The notes beneath the pieces are model-generated. The model worked only from the letters and a program-made list of their open reading frames with translations, did no database searches and had not been told where the DNA came from. Shown here in pieces: positions 7,279-14,621 of a DNA stretch of 22,162 nt. Positions within the stretch are counted from its first letter, which is position 1; each line of letters begins with the position of its first letter. Origin of the DNA: Desulfobacteraceae bacterium (GTDB lineage: Bacteria > Desulfobacterota > DSM-4660 > Desulfatiglandales > Desulfatiglandaceae). The translations under genes and the position numbers were made by a program. The DNA lies in the NCBI GenBank assembly GCA_011048855.1, contig DSCZ01000100.1:1-22162 (forward strand), read 5' to 3'.

Positions 7279-8949
7279 ATGGAAGATCTGAATGTGGTTA
7301 TCGCCGGAGCTGCCGGTGAAGGAGTGCAGACCGTCGGGGAAGTGCTCGCGGAAACCATCGCAGGACACGGCTATGCCGTATTCGCCTGGCAGGAATTCGA
7401 ATCCAGAATCCGGGGAGGCCAGAACAGTTATTCCATCCGGATCAGCGAAAAACCGGGCAATGCGCCGGTCATTAAAGCGGATATTGTTCTGGCGTTGAAC
7501 GATGGCGCGTCCATGAAATACGGGCCGCTGATTCAAACGGACGGCATTCTCATCGCGGAGAAAAAGATTCGAGACCGGATGATTGCCATTGCATTTTCGG
7601 ATATCGCCGAGAAGGAACTGGGCAACAAGATCTACGCCAACACGGTGGCCGTCGGCGCACTGGCTGCAGCGATCGGCATGAATATAGAAGTTCTCCACGC
7701 GGTTCTTGCTCAAAAATTCGCCAAAAAAGGGGATACGGTGGTGACGGCCAATCGTATTGCGGCCGAGAAAGGCTATCTCCTCGCCCATGAAGGCTGCCGG
7801 GGTATCTGCCCTTGGCAACTGCCGGAACGAGACACCCGGTACCAGCTCGTCTCGGGAACAGAAGCCCTTGCCATGGCGGCTGCTTTGGCCGGGTGCCGGT
7901 TCATTGCGGCGTATCCCATGTCGCCTGCGACCGGTATCGTTACCTTTCTGGCCGAAAACGAGAAGGAATTCCAAGTGTTCATCGAGCAGGCGGAAGACGA
8001 GATCGCAGCCGTTAACATGGCCATCGGCGCCGGTTTTGCCGGAGCCCGGGCCATGACGGTCACCTCCGGCGGCGGCTTCGCCCTGATGGTGGAAGCCGTC
8101 AGTCTGGCCGGGATGGTCGAAACACCCCTGGTCCTTGTCCTGGGGCAGCGGCCGGGACCCGCCACCGGACTTCCGACCCGCACCGCTCAGGGCGATCTCC
8201 TGTTCGCCGTCCACGCCGGACATGGCGAATTTCCCAAACTGGTGCTGGCGCCTGCCGATGCAAAAGACATCTTCAGACAAACCGTGCGCGCCTTCAATCT
8301 AGCCGACCGCTACCAGATACCGGCCATTGTGCTCACCGATCAGTTCCTGCTGGACGCTCTATTTTCAGTGGAAGACATTCGGTTGGAGCAGTATTCCCCC
8401 GAATTCCATCCAGCGGACCCATCCGTTATCGACGATTACCATCGCTATCGGGTGACGGAAAACGGCATATCCCCGCGCCTGTATCCGGGTCAAAGCCCGC
8501 ATTTGGTGACTGCGGACAGCGATGAACACGATTCTACCGGCCACATCACCGAAGACTTGGCTGAAACCGTGCCGACAATGGTGGAAAAACGCCTCGCGAA
8601 GTATCGGGCCTTGAAATCCGCAATGCGCCCGCCTGAGGAGGTCGAAGTCGAGGGGTCGGACCGGATTCTTGTGGGATGGGGCTCTTCGCGCCCGGCTCTG
8701 CTTGAAACCCTTGAAGGACTTCACAAAAATGGGATTCGGGCGGGCATGATCCATTTCACGGAACTGTGGCCGCTGCCGGCATACCGGTTTCCCGAAGGCA
8801 AGACCTACTGGAGCGTCGAAAACAACGCCACCGGCCAACTGGCGAGGTTGGTGCGCTCCGAATACGGAATCATGTTTTCCGGCCAGGTCCATCGGTATGA
8901 CGGTCTGCCCTTGACCGGACCTTACATTCAGGAGGAGCTGCAATGGTGA
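7279..8949 (+). CDS. korA: 2-oxoacid:ferredoxin oxidoreductase, fused gamma-alpha subunit
   Basis: Residues of about 1-185 form the gamma domain (VVIAGAAGEGVQTVGEVLAE; ESRIRGGQNSYSIRI). Residues of about 195-556 form the alpha, pyrimidine-binding domain, with AAYPMSPATGIVTFLAE (the counterpart of the common YPITPS motif), TSGGGFALMVEAVSLAGM and GQRPGPATGLPT. With the beta subunit it converts a 2-oxoacid and CoA to acyl-CoA and CO2 while reducing ferredoxin in the cytoplasm. 2-Oxoglutarate is the usual guess, but the substrate cannot be read from the sequence. The start at ATG 7279 is supported by GGGAGG (7264-7269) nine bases upstream. Its stop overlaps the korB start by 7 bp, so the two are translationally coupled. 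Length (556) is normal for the fused form. No ferredoxin-like subunit is encoded next to it. Confidence 0.85.
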   Translation: MEDLNVVIAGAAGEGVQTVGEVLAETIAGHGYAVFAWQEFESRIRGGQNSYSIRISEKPGNAPVIKADIVLALNDGASMKYGPLIQTDGILIAEKKIRDRMIAIAFSDIAEKELGNKIYANTVAVGALAAAIGMNIEVLHAVLAQKFAKKGDTVVTANRIAAEKGYLLAHEGCRGICPWQLPERDTRYQLVSGTEALAMAAALAGCRFIAAYPMSPATGIVTFLAENEKEFQVFIEQAEDEIAAVNMAIGAGFAGARAMTVTSGGGFALMVEAVSLAGMVETPLVLVLGQRPGPATGLPTRTAQGDLLFAVHAGHGEFPKLVLAPADAKDIFRQTVRAFNLADRYQIPAIVLTDQFLLDALFSVEDIRLEQYSPEFHPADPSVIDDYHRYRVTENGISPRLYPGQSPHLVTADSDEHDSTGHITEDLAETVPTMVEKRLAKYRALKSAMRPPEEVEVEGSDRILVGWGSSRPALLETLEGLHKNGIRAGMIHFTELWPLPAYRFPEGKTYWSVENNATGQLARLVRSEYGIMFSGQVHRYDGLPLTGPYIQEELQW

Positions 8950-9860
8950 AAATCGACGACTACAAGAACGATGTTCCTGTCCAGTGGTGCCCCGGATGCC
9001 CGAATTTCGGAATCCTCAACGCTCTCAAGACAGCGTTGACGACACTGGGGAAAAAGCCCCACGAGTGTTGCCTCGTTTCCGGCATCGGGCAGGCCGCCAA
9101 ATTGCCTCACTATCTCAAATGTAACTTTTTTAATGGATTGCACGGAAGAGCTCTTCCGGTGGCCCTGGGCATCCATGTGGCCAATCCACATCTGACAACC
9201 ATCGTCGTTACCGGGGAAGGAGACTGTTACGGAGAAGGCGGCAATCATTTTCTCCATGCGCTCCGTCGCAATCCCGATATCACGGTCGTGGTCCATAACA
9301 ACGGGTTTTATGCCCTCACCAAAGGTCAGGCTTCCCCGACCACGAGGGTTGGAGAGAAAAGAAGCCTCCATATCCACGGTGTGGAAATCGCGCCCCTGAA
9401 CATGCCGGCTGTTGCCGTCGTCCATGACTGTACATTTGTGGCCCGGGGTTTTGCAGGGGACGGCGATCATTTGAAATCGATTTTGGTGGAAGCCATTGGT
9501 CATCCCGGCTTGTCCATTGTGGAAGTCATCCAGCCGTGCATCACTTGGGGGACCCATCCGGTGAGCTGGTATCGGGAAAGGGTCTATACACTGGGTGACG
9601 ATTATGAACCGACCGACCGACAAGCGGCCTTGGAAAAAACCATGAAAACGGAGGAAAGAATCGCCACCGGCATTCTGTTTCGCACCGCGCCTCGAAAACC
9701 GTTCGCCGAGCGGTTCCGGAAAGAGATCACAGATCGGCCCTTTGCCGAGTTAACCCCGGTTCCTCCGGAAAAAATAGCGGCCTTTCTGTTCGGTTTGAGA
9801 AAGGGGTATATTCCCGAACCGGACGATTCCCATTCTTCTCGGCCTCACTTAGTGATTTAG
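8943..9860 (+). CDS. korB: 2-oxoacid:ferredoxin oxidoreductase, beta (TPP-binding) subunit
   Basis: This is the thiamine-diphosphate and iron-sulfur subunit of the enzyme formed with the preceding gene. The start has the family's WCPGCPNFGIL (Cys16, Cys19). Cys42/43 and Cys199 (IQPCITWGTHP) complete the four cysteines expected to hold one [4Fe-4S] cluster. The TPP-binding part is VTGEGDCYGEGGNHFLHA, followed by NNGFYALTKGQASPTT. Length 305 is within the usual range. Position 20 is Pro where most members have Gly (WCPGCG), a small departure next to the cluster. ATG 8943 overlaps the end of korA, with a GGAGGAG-like site just upstream inside korA. The gene is followed by a strong hairpin at 9912-9946. 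Confidence 0.87.
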   Translation: MVKIDDYKNDVPVQWCPGCPNFGILNALKTALTTLGKKPHECCLVSGIGQAAKLPHYLKCNFFNGLHGRALPVALGIHVANPHLTTIVVTGEGDCYGEGGNHFLHALRRNPDITVVVHNNGFYALTKGQASPTTRVGEKRSLHIHGVEIAPLNMPAVAVVHDCTFVARGFAGDGDHLKSILVEAIGHPGLSIVEVIQPCITWGTHPVSWYRERVYTLGDDYEPTDRQAALEKTMKTEERIATGILFRTAPRKPFAERFRKEITDRPFAELTPVPPEKIAAFLFGLRKGYIPEPDDSHSSRPHLVI

Positions 9861-9911
9861 AAAAAATAATTATAAGATATAAAGTGTTTACAGCGCGACT
9901 CCTTTTTCTTT

Positions 9912-9946
9912 GCAGTGTCCATCCGGAAATGCCGGATGGGCACTGC
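9912..9946 (+). terminator. Strong hairpin after korB, candidate terminator
   Basis: Arms 9912-9926 and 9932-9946 pair over 15 positions, with one G-U, around the 5-base loop AAATG. The hairpin begins 52 bases after the korB stop. There is no run of T after it (only TTT five bases later), so it is not a textbook intrinsic terminator. It could instead protect the 3' end of the korAB message. Confidence 0.45.
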
Positions 9947-10011
9947 GAAGTTTCCAGATCGGAAATGAGGGATTTTGTCCGCGCTACGCTTGGACTCCCC
10001 AAACTACATTT

Positions 10012-10051
10012 GGGTCCCCGGTTTGTCCAAGATCAAGGAAACCGGGGACCC
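10012..10051. repeat. 13-bp perfect inverted repeat
   Basis: GGGTCCCCGGTTT (10012-10024) and AAACCGGGGACCC (10039-10051) are exact reverse complements around a 14-base spacer. The right arm is also the start of the first tandem-repeat unit, so the same element occurs once inverted and twice direct within 150 bp. Confidence 0.75.
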
Positions 10052-10149
10052 GAAGCGAAGCGATTGGGGACTGAGCACCCGAAGTGGTGCGAAGAAACCG
10101 GGGACCCGAAGCGAAGCGATTGGGGACTGAGCACCCGAAGCGGTGCGAA
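10038..10149. repeat. Two tandem copies of a 56-bp unit
   Basis: Copy one spans 10038-10093 and copy two 10094-10149. They differ at a single position (T at 10085, C at 10141). Each starts GAAACCGGGGACCCGAAGCG, contains GCGAAGCGATTGGGGACTGA, and ends in GCACC-6 bases-GGTGC, a small stem. A third copy begins (GAAAAC) but stops matching after a few bases. The unit length is not a multiple of three and no gene crosses it. Its role is unknown; it resembles dispersed intergenic repeat units. Confidence 0.85.
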
Positions 10150-10170
10150 GAAAACAATGGGTTGTGTGGA

Positions 10171-10188
10171 GACGTACTGGAGTACGTC
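10171..10188. repeat. Perfect 8-bp hairpin
   Basis: GACGTACT (10171-10178) and AGTACGTC (10181-10188) are exact complements separated by GG. It lies just after the tandem repeat. It could be an operator or a cruciform site; there is no T run for termination. Confidence 0.5.
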
Positions 10189-10459
10189 GCCTGTCTGCGG
10201 TGCCGGCACAGGCAGGCACAGGAAAGCCCGCAGTTTTATCCCGATCCTGTCGGGGTTGACGTAGAGACTGGGCAAAAGGACCATTTTCGGGTGGAAACTT
10301 GATAAAATCGTCTTGTAAGCACCATGCAGGCAGTTCAGCCGTCGTACCAATCTTTATGTAAACCGACTGAAGGTCATATTTTTTGTCAGTGAGCGCAGAC
10401 GAAACAAATGTTTTTGTTGTGCCTCGCCGGGACTCTTTCAAGGACAAAAAAGGTATTGT

Positions 10460-10522
10460 CAAAATCGATCACATTTTTCTTGACAGAGACAACGATTTTG
10501 GCGTTATTTTCTATTGTACAAT
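10460..10522 (+). promoter_or_regulatory. Promoter and operator-like repeats before the exported-protein gene at 10599
   Basis: TTGACA (10480-10485) is a perfect -35 box. Seventeen bases later lies GTTATT (10503-10508), a weak -10. The -35 box sits inside an 8-bp inverted repeat, CAAAATCG (10460-10467) and CGATTTTG (10493-10500). ATTGTACAAT (10513-10522), a perfect palindrome, lies where transcription would begin. The layout suggests a regulated promoter with a 5' leader of about 85 bases. The regulator is not known. Confidence 0.45.
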
Positions 10523-10598
10523 TCTATTTTTAATACCATGCTATATAGACTCTGCCGCTTGTTCTTTCTTTATTTTAAAAAATAAGGGGGTTCGCACC

Positions 10599-11186
10599 AT
10601 GCAAACATTAAAATGCCGGTATATATTCTCTGCTATGACATTGTTTTTTTTCTTGCTCGCCACCTCCGTATGCGCCTGGGGCCAGTGGGGGCCGCCGGGA
10701 GGGCAGCAACCCCAACAGCCGCAGTACCCTTATTCTCAGCCGCCTCAACATCCCCAGCAATTGGCTCCTCCACCAGCTTCCGGTCAAAGTTTCAATGACG
10801 CTTTGGGACGCTTCCGGATTAATCTTCCGGCGGGGACCGTTCCAGTGGGAGCCACCTACAATTTCAGTATTCCGATGGAGATGTGTCAGATCAGCATCAT
10901 GACAATCACCCAGGAGCAAATGTTCCAGATGCAACAGCAAAATTTTCCCAATATGCTGCGACAGATGGGCGCAACAATAGACACCGAGCAGCAGATGAAT
11001 GTAAACGGGCGTCAGGGACGTTTCATCGCCGCTACCATGCGGGATCAGAGCAGCGGTATGTCCATGCATTCAATGAACGTCTTCATCAGCAGCGGTGGAA
11101 TCTGGGTCCAGGTCATGGGGCCTGAGCAGAATATTCAGCAGGTAAGCAAGGTTTTTAATTCCGTGCTGGCTGGGTTGCAGTTTTGA
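10599..11186 (+). CDS. Exported protein of unknown function with a Q/P-rich linker
   Basis: The start is ATG 10599, with AAGGGGG at 10584-10590 eight bases upstream; the frame is open further back to 10383, but without a credible start. The 195-residue product begins with a signal peptide (basic MQTLKCR, a hydrophobic core FFFLLATSV, then CAW around residues 24-26). A stretch rich in Gln and Pro follows (about 27-58). The globular part (about 62-195) starts ALGRFRINLPAGTVPVGATY and ends IWVQVMGPEQNIQQVSKVFNSVLAGLQF in pieces. The order 'G-x-F-x-I-x-x-P', then a turn with NGRQGRF, then a C-terminal helix ending LAGLQF recalls the PsbP/Mog1-like sandwich fold. That is inference from pattern only. 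It is probably periplasmic or surface-exposed. It converges on another exported protein gene 77 bp away. Confidence 0.7.
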   Translation: MQTLKCRYIFSAMTLFFFLLATSVCAWGQWGPPGGQQPQQPQYPYSQPPQHPQQLAPPPASGQSFNDALGRFRINLPAGTVPVGATYNFSIPMEMCQISIMTITQEQMFQMQQQNFPNMLRQMGATIDTEQQMNVNGRQGRFIAATMRDQSSGMSMHSMNVFISSGGIWVQVMGPEQNIQQVSKVFNSVLAGLQF

Positions 11187-11263
11187 CCGCAGTTTTCGTG
11201 TGCGGCGGGCTGGATATTCCGCGCGGTGTTGTCAACCGGTGGAGCAAAGGACGCATTTGTTGT

Positions 11264-12523
11264 TTACTGATTGAGTTTCCAGAGTGGAATTTCCCGGAAT
11301 CGATCGTAGCCTTCAGCCTCGTTCAGTTTTCGGACGATATCCTTTGACCATGCAAGGTTCAAACTACGCCGGTCCCCTGTCAGCAGGTCCTCCATGATAC
11401 GTGTCCCGCGGATGACTTCTGTCCATTTGTCGTGTATTTTCTGCTGCACTGATTCCCTGTTCCGGTTGGCCTGCCTGTAAATCTCGCCCGCTTCCCTGAG
11501 GCTTTGTATCGCGGTTTCGATGCGTTCCTGGAGCACGTGCTGAGCCGTTCGTGACGATCCCCAGATCTCGAGCAGTACCGGGAGATTCTGCGGGAAGGTT
11601 TCAGCCGGGGATGCCACGTAAGTGGTGTAGAAGACCCAGCTTCCGGTCGGCCCGACGTTTCCCAGCATGACATACTGAATACATCGGTACTGCCGGCCTG
11701 CCAGCTCATACTCGTAATCGATGTAGGCAGCCTGCGAGTATCCCGGAACCGGTGGAGCAGGGGCTGCTTCCACCACGCGGGTAATTCTCCGGGGTGGCAG
11801 GCCTTGCTGCCGGCTTGTTATATTTGAAAACGCGGTATATTCCTGCAGGGCGCTTATCGGATCGGTCGGGTCGAATACCGGACCGGGGAATGGCATACCT
11901 GCAATGCTCGGTAACTGGCCCGCCGCGGCTCTTGTATGGACGGAAGCCCATACACCGCGCTCTATCACACCGTGAGGCCCGTGAGCCGAGGCCATGCCTT
12001 TCTGGGCGAAGCTAATCACCCATCCGTCAGGCAACCGCATCGAGCCGCTGCCGTCCGGAAACGGGGTCTCCCGCCAATTCAAGGCTGCGGGGGGCGGAGT
12101 GGCCCCTGCACCTCCGGTGGGTCGAATCAATCGGGGCAGGGATTCGTATAGAGTTTGAGGGGTGTCAAAAACGAATCCGTTACTCCCCACTCCTTGTCCG
12201 ACGACGGCATAACCGATCCCCGCCACCAATGTTCCTTGAAAATTTGCTTTAAAGAGCACCTCGGCACGTTGATCTCCGGCATCCCTGAAGGCTCCGAACA
12301 GCTCGGGGCCATAATCGAAGAATCCATGCACTTCTTTCAATGCCAGTGCCAGGAGTTCGGTTGCGGACCCGCTCCCGGATCGAGTAGTGGTAAGGTGCCG
12401 GCCCGTTGCCTGGTGATCTGTTAGAAGTCTGTAACCCTGTGGAGTTTGTTGCTGGGCCGGTGTGGGAACAGATGCCGTAAGAGATAAGTATAAGAACATG
12501 AAGACCCCGTATTTTATTTTCAT
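11264..12523 (-). CDS. Large exported protein of unknown function
   Basis: The product has 419 residues. ATG at 12523 is preceded by AGGAGG (complement of 12528-12533), four bases away. A signal peptide is clear: MKIKYG, then VFMFLYLSLTASV, with likely cleavage near PTPAQQQ (about residue 23). The rest is soluble. A middle part (about 150-300) contains DGSGSMRLPDGWVISFAQKG and later YIDYEYELAGRQYRCIQYVM. A C-terminal helical part (about 320-419) is rich in charged residues. Family and function are not recognised. The RLPDGW motif followed by a Tyr/Trp-rich strand resembles the build of the smaller exported protein encoded convergently at 10599-11186, so the two may act in the same compartment. 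It has its own promoter and a palindrome in its leader, and is separate from the tsaB cluster. Confidence 0.7.
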   Translation of the reverse strand: MKIKYGVFMFLYLSLTASVPTPAQQQTPQGYRLLTDHQATGRHLTTTRSGSGSATELLALALKEVHGFFDYGPELFGAFRDAGDQRAEVLFKANFQGTLVAGIGYAVVGQGVGSNGFVFDTPQTLYESLPRLIRPTGGAGATPPPAALNWRETPFPDGSGSMRLPDGWVISFAQKGMASAHGPHGVIERGVWASVHTRAAAGQLPSIAGMPFPGPVFDPTDPISALQEYTAFSNITSRQQGLPPRRITRVVEAAPAPPVPGYSQAAYIDYEYELAGRQYRCIQYVMLGNVGPTGSWVFYTTYVASPAETFPQNLPVLLEIWGSSRTAQHVLQERIETAIQSLREAGEIYRQANRNRESVQQKIHDKWTEVIRGTRIMEDLLTGDRRSLNLAWSKDIVRKLNEAEGYDRFREIPLWKLNQ

Positions 12524-12578
12524 AAGGCCTCCTGCAACAGCTTATTCCGGCTGTATGAAATATTCCGCTGATTCGAAT

Positions 12579-12595
12579 GGCGCTGTAACAGCGCC
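12579..12595. promoter_or_regulatory. Perfect 17-bp palindromic element GGCGCTGTAACAGCGCC
   Basis: Seven-base arms (12579-12585, 12589-12595) pair exactly around TAA. It lies between the promoter at 12635-12664 and the start codon at 12523, so it would be in the transcribed leader of the exported-protein gene. It may be an operator or a leader hairpin. It is also 100 bp beyond the tsaB stop and could help end that transcript, but no T run follows on the - strand. Confidence 0.5.
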
Positions 12596-12634
12596 CGGGG
12601 TGAAAATCTGCCGATAAAAACCCTCATTTTTAAA

Positions 12635-12664
12635 ATAATAGCTCATGAAAAAGATTATTGACAA
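12635..12664 (-). promoter_or_regulatory. Sigma-70-like promoter for the 419-residue exported protein gene
   Basis: On the - strand TTGTCA (complement of 12659-12664) is followed after 18 bases by TATTAT (complement of 12635-12640). Each box matches consensus at five of six positions. Transcription would start near 12628, about 105 bases before the ATG at 12523. Confidence 0.55.
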
Positions 12665-12694
12665 GAAATTTTTGTTTCCCTGAAGACGATATTA

Positions 12695-13432
12695 TCAGCC
12701 ATAAAGTGAGGACGCATCCGGGTCGGTTGGTTCGAGTTCCTTAAATAGTTCGGCGTACGGATTGGGGCGGATGTCCGGCGCATGCAGGTAGAGCGGTGTA
12801 AGGGTTTCCGGGTCGTCATAATCTTTTGCGCGAACCCTCCGGAGACCAAGAAAGCCCACCGTCGAGGCCCGGAGATTCCATAGATGCGGCGGGGCAAGAA
12901 CAATGGAGTCCCCGATGCCTGCCCGGAGCAATGAGACCTGTTTGGGATAGTCGTTGCCAATGATCGTGACACGGTCACGGTAAAAAGTGCCAAGTTCGTT
13001 AAATGGAACGCAGGTATCGGGTCCGGATCTTTCCGGATATGGAAAACCGGGTGAAAACGGGGCTGTGAAAACTTCTCCCCGGCGTGCGTCGAGTATAGGA
13101 GCAACGGTTGTCGAAGTCCCTGTCAGTTGGCAGGCGAGGGCTTCGAGGCTTGATATCCCTACCAGTGGAGCATTCAGTGCATGTGCAAAACCCTTGGCCG
13201 CTGCAAGCCCCACCCTGAGTCCCGTGAAGCTTCCGGGGCCTATCGCTACGGCAAGGGCAGAGACGGTTCGCACCGAGAAGCCCAGCGCCGTCAGTATTTC
13301 TTCAAGGGCTGGAAACATGCCGGCGAATCGGCCGGCACCGCCGGACATCACGTATTCGGCTTTCAAGCTTCCGTCTTCATCGAGCAACGCCACGCTGAAT
13401 TGAAAACTACTGGTATTTATAGCAAGAATCAT
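12695..13432 (-). CDS. tsaB: tRNA threonylcarbamoyladenosine (t6A) biosynthesis protein TsaB
   Basis: The 245-residue product starts MILAINTSSFQFSVALL and has AIGPGSFTGLRVGLAAAKGFAHAL, the signature of TsaB. TsaB is the ASKHA-fold partner that supports TsaD when threonylcarbamoyl is moved to A37 of ANN-decoding tRNAs. DARRGEVFTAPF and a C-terminal YLHAPDIRPNPYAEL tail also fit. TsaB itself lacks catalytic activity and bridges TsaD and TsaE. ATG 13432 has a short AGGA site that overlaps the rseP stop codon. The gap to rseP is 8 bp, so it is co-transcribed as the last gene of the cluster. Two exported-protein genes lie beyond it. The other t6A genes are not in the window. Confidence 0.92.
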   Translation of the reverse strand: MILAINTSSFQFSVALLDEDGSLKAEYVMSGGAGRFAGMFPALEEILTALGFSVRTVSALAVAIGPGSFTGLRVGLAAAKGFAHALNAPLVGISSLEALACQLTGTSTTVAPILDARRGEVFTAPFSPGFPYPERSGPDTCVPFNELGTFYRDRVTIIGNDYPKQVSLLRAGIGDSIVLAPPHLWNLRASTVGFLGLRRVRAKDYDDPETLTPLYLHAPDIRPNPYAELFKELEPTDPDASSLYG

Positions 13433-13440
13433 GGTTGATC

Positions 13441-14523
13441 CTATTGTAAAATTCTCGCCATGTCATTGTAGATAACGACGGCCATGAGCGTGAGCAGCAG
13501 CACAAGCCCGAATTTCTGGGCATATTCCCTTTTCTTCAGGCTCAACGGGCGGCCGGAGACGGCTTCTATCAGTAAAAACAAGATCACTCCTCCGTCCAGC
13601 ACAGGTATCGGAAGCAGGTTGAGCACGAAAAGATTGACGCTGATAATCGCAATAAAGGGAATCAGGTGGATCAAGCTTTCCTGGGCTAACTGACCCGTGA
13701 GTTGGCCGATCATAATCGGTCCCCCGATGGTGCTCATCGGCAATATCCTCTGAAACAGTTTTACGATCGTCATCACGGTTAGCCTGGTGATTTCCCATGT
13801 CCGTCCGATTCCTTCCATCATTGCCTGGACCGGGCCGAGGGAGACCTGGCGGAACTCGCCGGACGACACGATTCCGATCAGCGGGGTTTTTACCTCTTCT
13901 CCGAAAAGGTTTTTTGTCGACGAGATCCTGGCCTGAAGTGTTACGGTCACCCGGCGGCCCTCTCTCAGAATCGTGATTTCCATGGGCCGGTCCATATGCT
14001 CTGCAACGGCTTTGCGGATTTCGTTCCAGCCGGCTATCGGGGTGTCGTCCACCGCGACCAGGACATCACCTTTCTGTATCCCCGCTTCAGCGGCCGGGGA
14101 GTCCGGGGTCACCTGGCCAACTTCGGATGTCAGTACCTGTGTGCCCGCGAACATGTAAAAAAATATGAATATAATCAGGGCAAGCAGCAGGTTGAACAGG
14201 GGTCCTGCACCGACGATCGCGAGCCGTTTGCCGACGCTCTGGTTCGAAAAAGCACGGGCCGCTTCGGCTGGAGACAGGCTTTCGGTGTCATCATCGGTGT
14301 TTTCCCCGAGCATCTTGACGTAACCTCCCAAAGGGAGGGCCGAGATAACGTATTCGGTTTCACCCCGGCGCCGGCTGACAAGTTTGGGGCCGAAACCGAG
14401 CGAAAAGGTCAGCACCTTGACCTTGAAAAATTTGGCTACCAGAAAATGCCCCAGTTCATGGAAGAAAATGAGTATGCCGAGCACACACACGAAAGGCAGA
14501 ATGTAATACAAAAATACGTTCAT
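13441..14523 (-). CDS. rseP: RseP-family site-2 intramembrane zinc metalloprotease
   Basis: The zinc-binding HELGH (residues 22-26) lies in the first membrane segment, and the second conserved motif, NLLPIPVLDGG, near the C-terminus supplies the Asp ligand. The middle carries a PDZ domain (about 115-195: VGQVTPDSPAAEAGIQKGDV). Only one PDZ is present, against two in the E. coli enzyme, which fits the shorter length (360 residues versus about 450). The protein sits in the inner membrane with about four helices and cuts substrates such as anti-sigma factors after a first cleavage by another protease. ATG 14523 is chosen over GTG 14532 because GGTGA then lies about six bases upstream. The gene follows dxr with a gap of about 100 bp and is 8 bp from tsaB. 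No anti-sigma partner is visible in the window. Confidence 0.93.
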   Translation of the reverse strand: MNVFLYYILPFVCVLGILIFFHELGHFLVAKFFKVKVLTFSLGFGPKLVSRRRGETEYVISALPLGGYVKMLGENTDDDTESLSPAEAARAFSNQSVGKRLAIVGAGPLFNLLLALIIFIFFYMFAGTQVLTSEVGQVTPDSPAAEAGIQKGDVLVAVDDTPIAGWNEIRKAVAEHMDRPMEITILREGRRVTVTLQARISSTKNLFGEEVKTPLIGIVSSGEFRQVSLGPVQAMMEGIGRTWEITRLTVMTIVKLFQRILPMSTIGGPIMIGQLTGQLAQESLIHLIPFIAIISVNLFVLNLLPIPVLDGGVILFLLIEAVSGRPLSLKKREYAQKFGLVLLLTLMAVVIYNDMARILQ

Positions 14524-14621
14524 AAATATCACCGTTTAGAGGAAATCCGCATCCTTTAAAATAATACTTCCGGCCGGGTTTTCCAGCCTTTTCGCAACCT
14601 GCGCCCGCCGGTGCCGCGCAT

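Larger units (their letters stand above)
9861..10598. other. 738-bp gap without a gene, rich in repeats
   Basis: No frame here has coding character. Apparent ORFs of about 100-150 codons across 9884-10462 run through tandem and inverted repeats and change meaning between copies. From left to right the gap holds a 15-bp hairpin (9912-9946), an inverted repeat (10012-10051) overlapping a 56-bp tandem repeat (10038-10149), and a perfect 8-bp hairpin (10171-10188). These are followed by a short CCCGA/TCGGG stem (10240-10254) and an AT-rich promoter region (about 10460-10590) for the next gene. Confidence 0.6.

Noticed and set aside
7183..8280. 365-codon open frame opposite korA
   Set aside because: The + strand encodes a well-conserved enzyme subunit here; the opposite frame is His/Arg/Gly-rich noise.
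10038..10149. CRISPR array
   Set aside because: There are only two units, directly abutting, with no spacers between them and no cas genes nearby.
9884..10462. Open frames across the repeat region on both strands
   Set aside because: They run through tandem and inverted repeats, have no ribosome binding site, and lack any protein-like pattern.
11187..11205. CCGCA/TGCGG stem between the convergent exported-protein genes as a terminator
   Set aside because: Only five pairs with a 9-base loop and no T run on either side; too weak to call.
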